DNA of 64,000 nt, taken from contig JAUMXH010000006.1 in the NCBI GenBank assembly GCA_030529225.1, forward strand, positions 29,075 to 93,074. Direction: 5' to 3'. The notes below the pieces were generated by a model. It made no database searches. It worked only from the letters and a program-made list of their open reading frames with translations, and was not told the DNA's origin. A program made the translations under genes and the position numbers. Source of the DNA: Bacillota bacterium. Its GTDB lineage: Bacteria; Bacillota; Clostridia; Peptostreptococcales; Acidaminobacteraceae. Numbering within the stretch: position 1 is the first letter of the stretch; the number at the start of each line of letters is the position of its first letter. Positions 63,101-64,000 of this stretch are shown one piece after another.

Positions 63101-63343
63101 CTATAATCCGTATTTTTTATTGAATTTCTCAGCTCTACCTTCCGCATTAGAAGATTTTTTCTTGCCTGTATAGAAAACGTGTGACGCTGATGAAACACCC
63201 ACTTTAATTACCGGATATTCATTGCCGTCTTCCCAAGTTGTAGTTTCTTTTGGGAGCATAGTAGACTTGCCCAAAAATCTGAAACCACAGCTGGTGTCTT
63301 CAAATACGACAGGCTGATAATTTGGATGTATGTCCTTTTTCAT
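63101..63343 (-). CDS. rpmE2: 50S ribosomal protein L31, type B
   Basis: An 80-residue L31 lacking the zinc CxxC motif (type B). It starts [20 protein letters not shown], contains [19 protein letters not shown], and ends KFNKKYGL. The second of two adjacent ATGs is used because GGGAGG is 5 nt upstream of it. Zinc-free L31 paralogues are often induced under zinc limitation, but I cannot name a Zur site here. Confidence 0.95.
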   Translation of the reverse strand: MKKDIHPNYQPVVFEDTSCGFRFLGKSTMLPKETTTWEDGNEYPVIKVGVSSASHVFYTGKKKSSNAEGRAEKFNKKYGL

Positions 63344-63376
63344 CATATCCTCCCATCAATTTTAATGTACTGTACC

Positions 63377-63405
63377 ATATTAGCAAAAAAAAAGAATAAA
63401 TGCAA
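63377..63405 (-). promoter_or_regulatory. Promoter of rpmE, with an inverted repeat at the -35
   Basis: -35 TTGCAT (63400-63405), 17-bp T-rich spacer ending TGC, -10 TAATAT (63377-63382). ATGCAAAT (63400-63407) and ATTTGCAT (63421-63428) form an inverted repeat overlapping the -35. Confidence 0.6.
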
Positions 63406-63481
63406 ATGTTTTTAAAAAAAATTTGCATCACAAACCGCTTTCAAAAAAAGTGCAGTTTAAAATGGAAAAGCTCTTAAGCTT

Positions 63482-63877
63482 CTACATTAAAGAGTAGTCT
63501 TCCACCTCTTCAAAATAGCGTTCATTGAAAATCTCATACAAGTAGAACTTTCTGAAAATCTTGGTTCTCTTGATTACTACTTCCACACCGTCGAATTCGT
63601 ACAAGTTTGAAGAGCCGAACTGGCCGATAAACTTATATCCCATCTCGTCCAAATACTCATCAAAAGCTTCGATTCCCTCTTGGCTTTTCTTTGATAAAAA
63701 CTTGGTGCCGTTCTCCGAAACTTCGACCAGGTCCGCTCCTCCGTAACACAAGAGTCCAAACCCTTTTAAGATACTGAGCAAGCTGTGTTTTCGAATCAAC
63801 TTAATCAACTTCACCATGGTCAAAAGCATCACCACAAGCAAGGTAATAGAGCCTACAAATTTTAGCGCTTTTTTCAT
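63482..63877 (-). CDS. Small membrane-anchored hypothetical protein
   Basis: A 131-residue protein with an N-terminal transmembrane helix (~5-23), a basic juxtamembrane region and a soluble C-terminal domain (residues ~55-130, with GTKFLSKKSQEGIEAFDEYL and a Tyr/Phe-rich end). Family not recognised. ATG 63877 has AGGGGAA 5 nt upstream; the longer frame to 63916 lacks a site. Confidence 0.75.
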   Translation of the reverse strand: MKKALKFVGSITLLVVMLLTMVKLIKLIRKHSLLSILKGFGLLCYGGADLVEVSENGTKFLSKKSQEGIEAFDEYLDEMGYKFIGQFGSSNLYEFDGVEVVIKRTKIFRKFYLYEIFNERYFEEVEDYSLM

Positions 63878-63941
63878 AATCATTCCCCTATCCTTATCCA
63901 TACATTTGTCTATCATTTCTTAGTCTTTCAACTATCAATTC

Positions 63942-63970
63942 ATTATAAACGAAATGTTATCCATATGCAA
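63942..63970 (-). promoter_or_regulatory. Promoter of the small membrane protein gene
   Basis: -35 TTGCAT (63965-63970), 17-bp spacer, consensus -10 TATAAT (63942-63947) on the minus strand. Confidence 0.7.
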
Positions 63971-64000
63971 GAGTCGTAAAAATGATTCAATGGAAAGTTT

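Overview
The window is a 64 kb chromosomal segment of an anaerobic, low-to-mid GC Firmicute. Clostridia or Tissierellia is my best guess; I cannot name a genus. The pointers are indolepyruvate:ferredoxin oxidoreductase, a HrcA/CIRCE heat-shock operon in the order hrcA-grpE-dnaK-dnaJ, a PASTA-domain Ser/Thr kinase with its PP2C phosphatase, a Bacillus-like division cluster with DUF881 and Sbp genes, and strong AGGAGG-type ribosome binding sites. No phage, IS element, CRISPR array or rRNA gene was seen. There is one tRNA gene.

Layout. (1) 1-3.1 kb, plus strand: the end of iorA, iorB, an XRE regulator and a class I/II aminotransferase, a plausible aromatic amino acid oxidation set. (2) 3.1-17.4 kb, minus strand: a long division and cell-wall cluster transcribed mraZ-rsmH-ftsL-PBP-murF-mraY-murD-ftsW-murG-divIB-DUF881-DUF881-sbp-ftsZ. 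It lacks ftsA and murE, and its murF carries an extra N-terminal helical region. (3) 17.5-18.4 kb: rpsT and tRNA-Arg(ACG), followed by two ~141-bp structured repeats, each carrying a copy of the tRNA 3' end. This is the least explained structure in the window. (4) 18.4-28.5 kb, minus strand: wecB, a DUF3160 lipoprotein and a downstream membrane-protein gene split by an in-frame TGA; then a membrane-anchored nuclease, an RsmC-like methyltransferase, a 30-residue membrane peptide, a MEMO-AMMECR1 fusion, SPFH and NfeD proteins, and radA. (5) 28.5-36.4 kb, minus strand: dnaJ, dnaK, grpE and hrcA with a perfect CIRCE, then the three-gene proton-translocating transhydrogenase.

(6) 36.7-44.2 kb, plus strand: glnS, a PAS-PP2C phosphatase, an RseC-like protein, a heterodimeric ABC exporter and a degenerate acylphosphatase. 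(7) 44.2-47.7 kb, minus strand: rlmH, a DUF2207 protein, lemA and a hypothetical gene. (8) 48-61 kb: a DUF502 membrane protein (plus), then the conserved Firmicute block yicC-gmk-rpoZ-priA-(csaA, inverted)-def-fmt-rsmB-prpC-prkC-rsgA-rpe-thiN on the minus strand. (9) 61-64 kb, minus strand: yraN, gpmI, rpmE type B and a small membrane protein.

Most of the window is housekeeping: wall synthesis and division, protein folding, translation, redox balance and signalling. Many ORFs have strong Shine-Dalgarno sequences that move the start downstream of the longest reading frame, and starts were chosen accordingly. Promoter and terminator calls are by eye.
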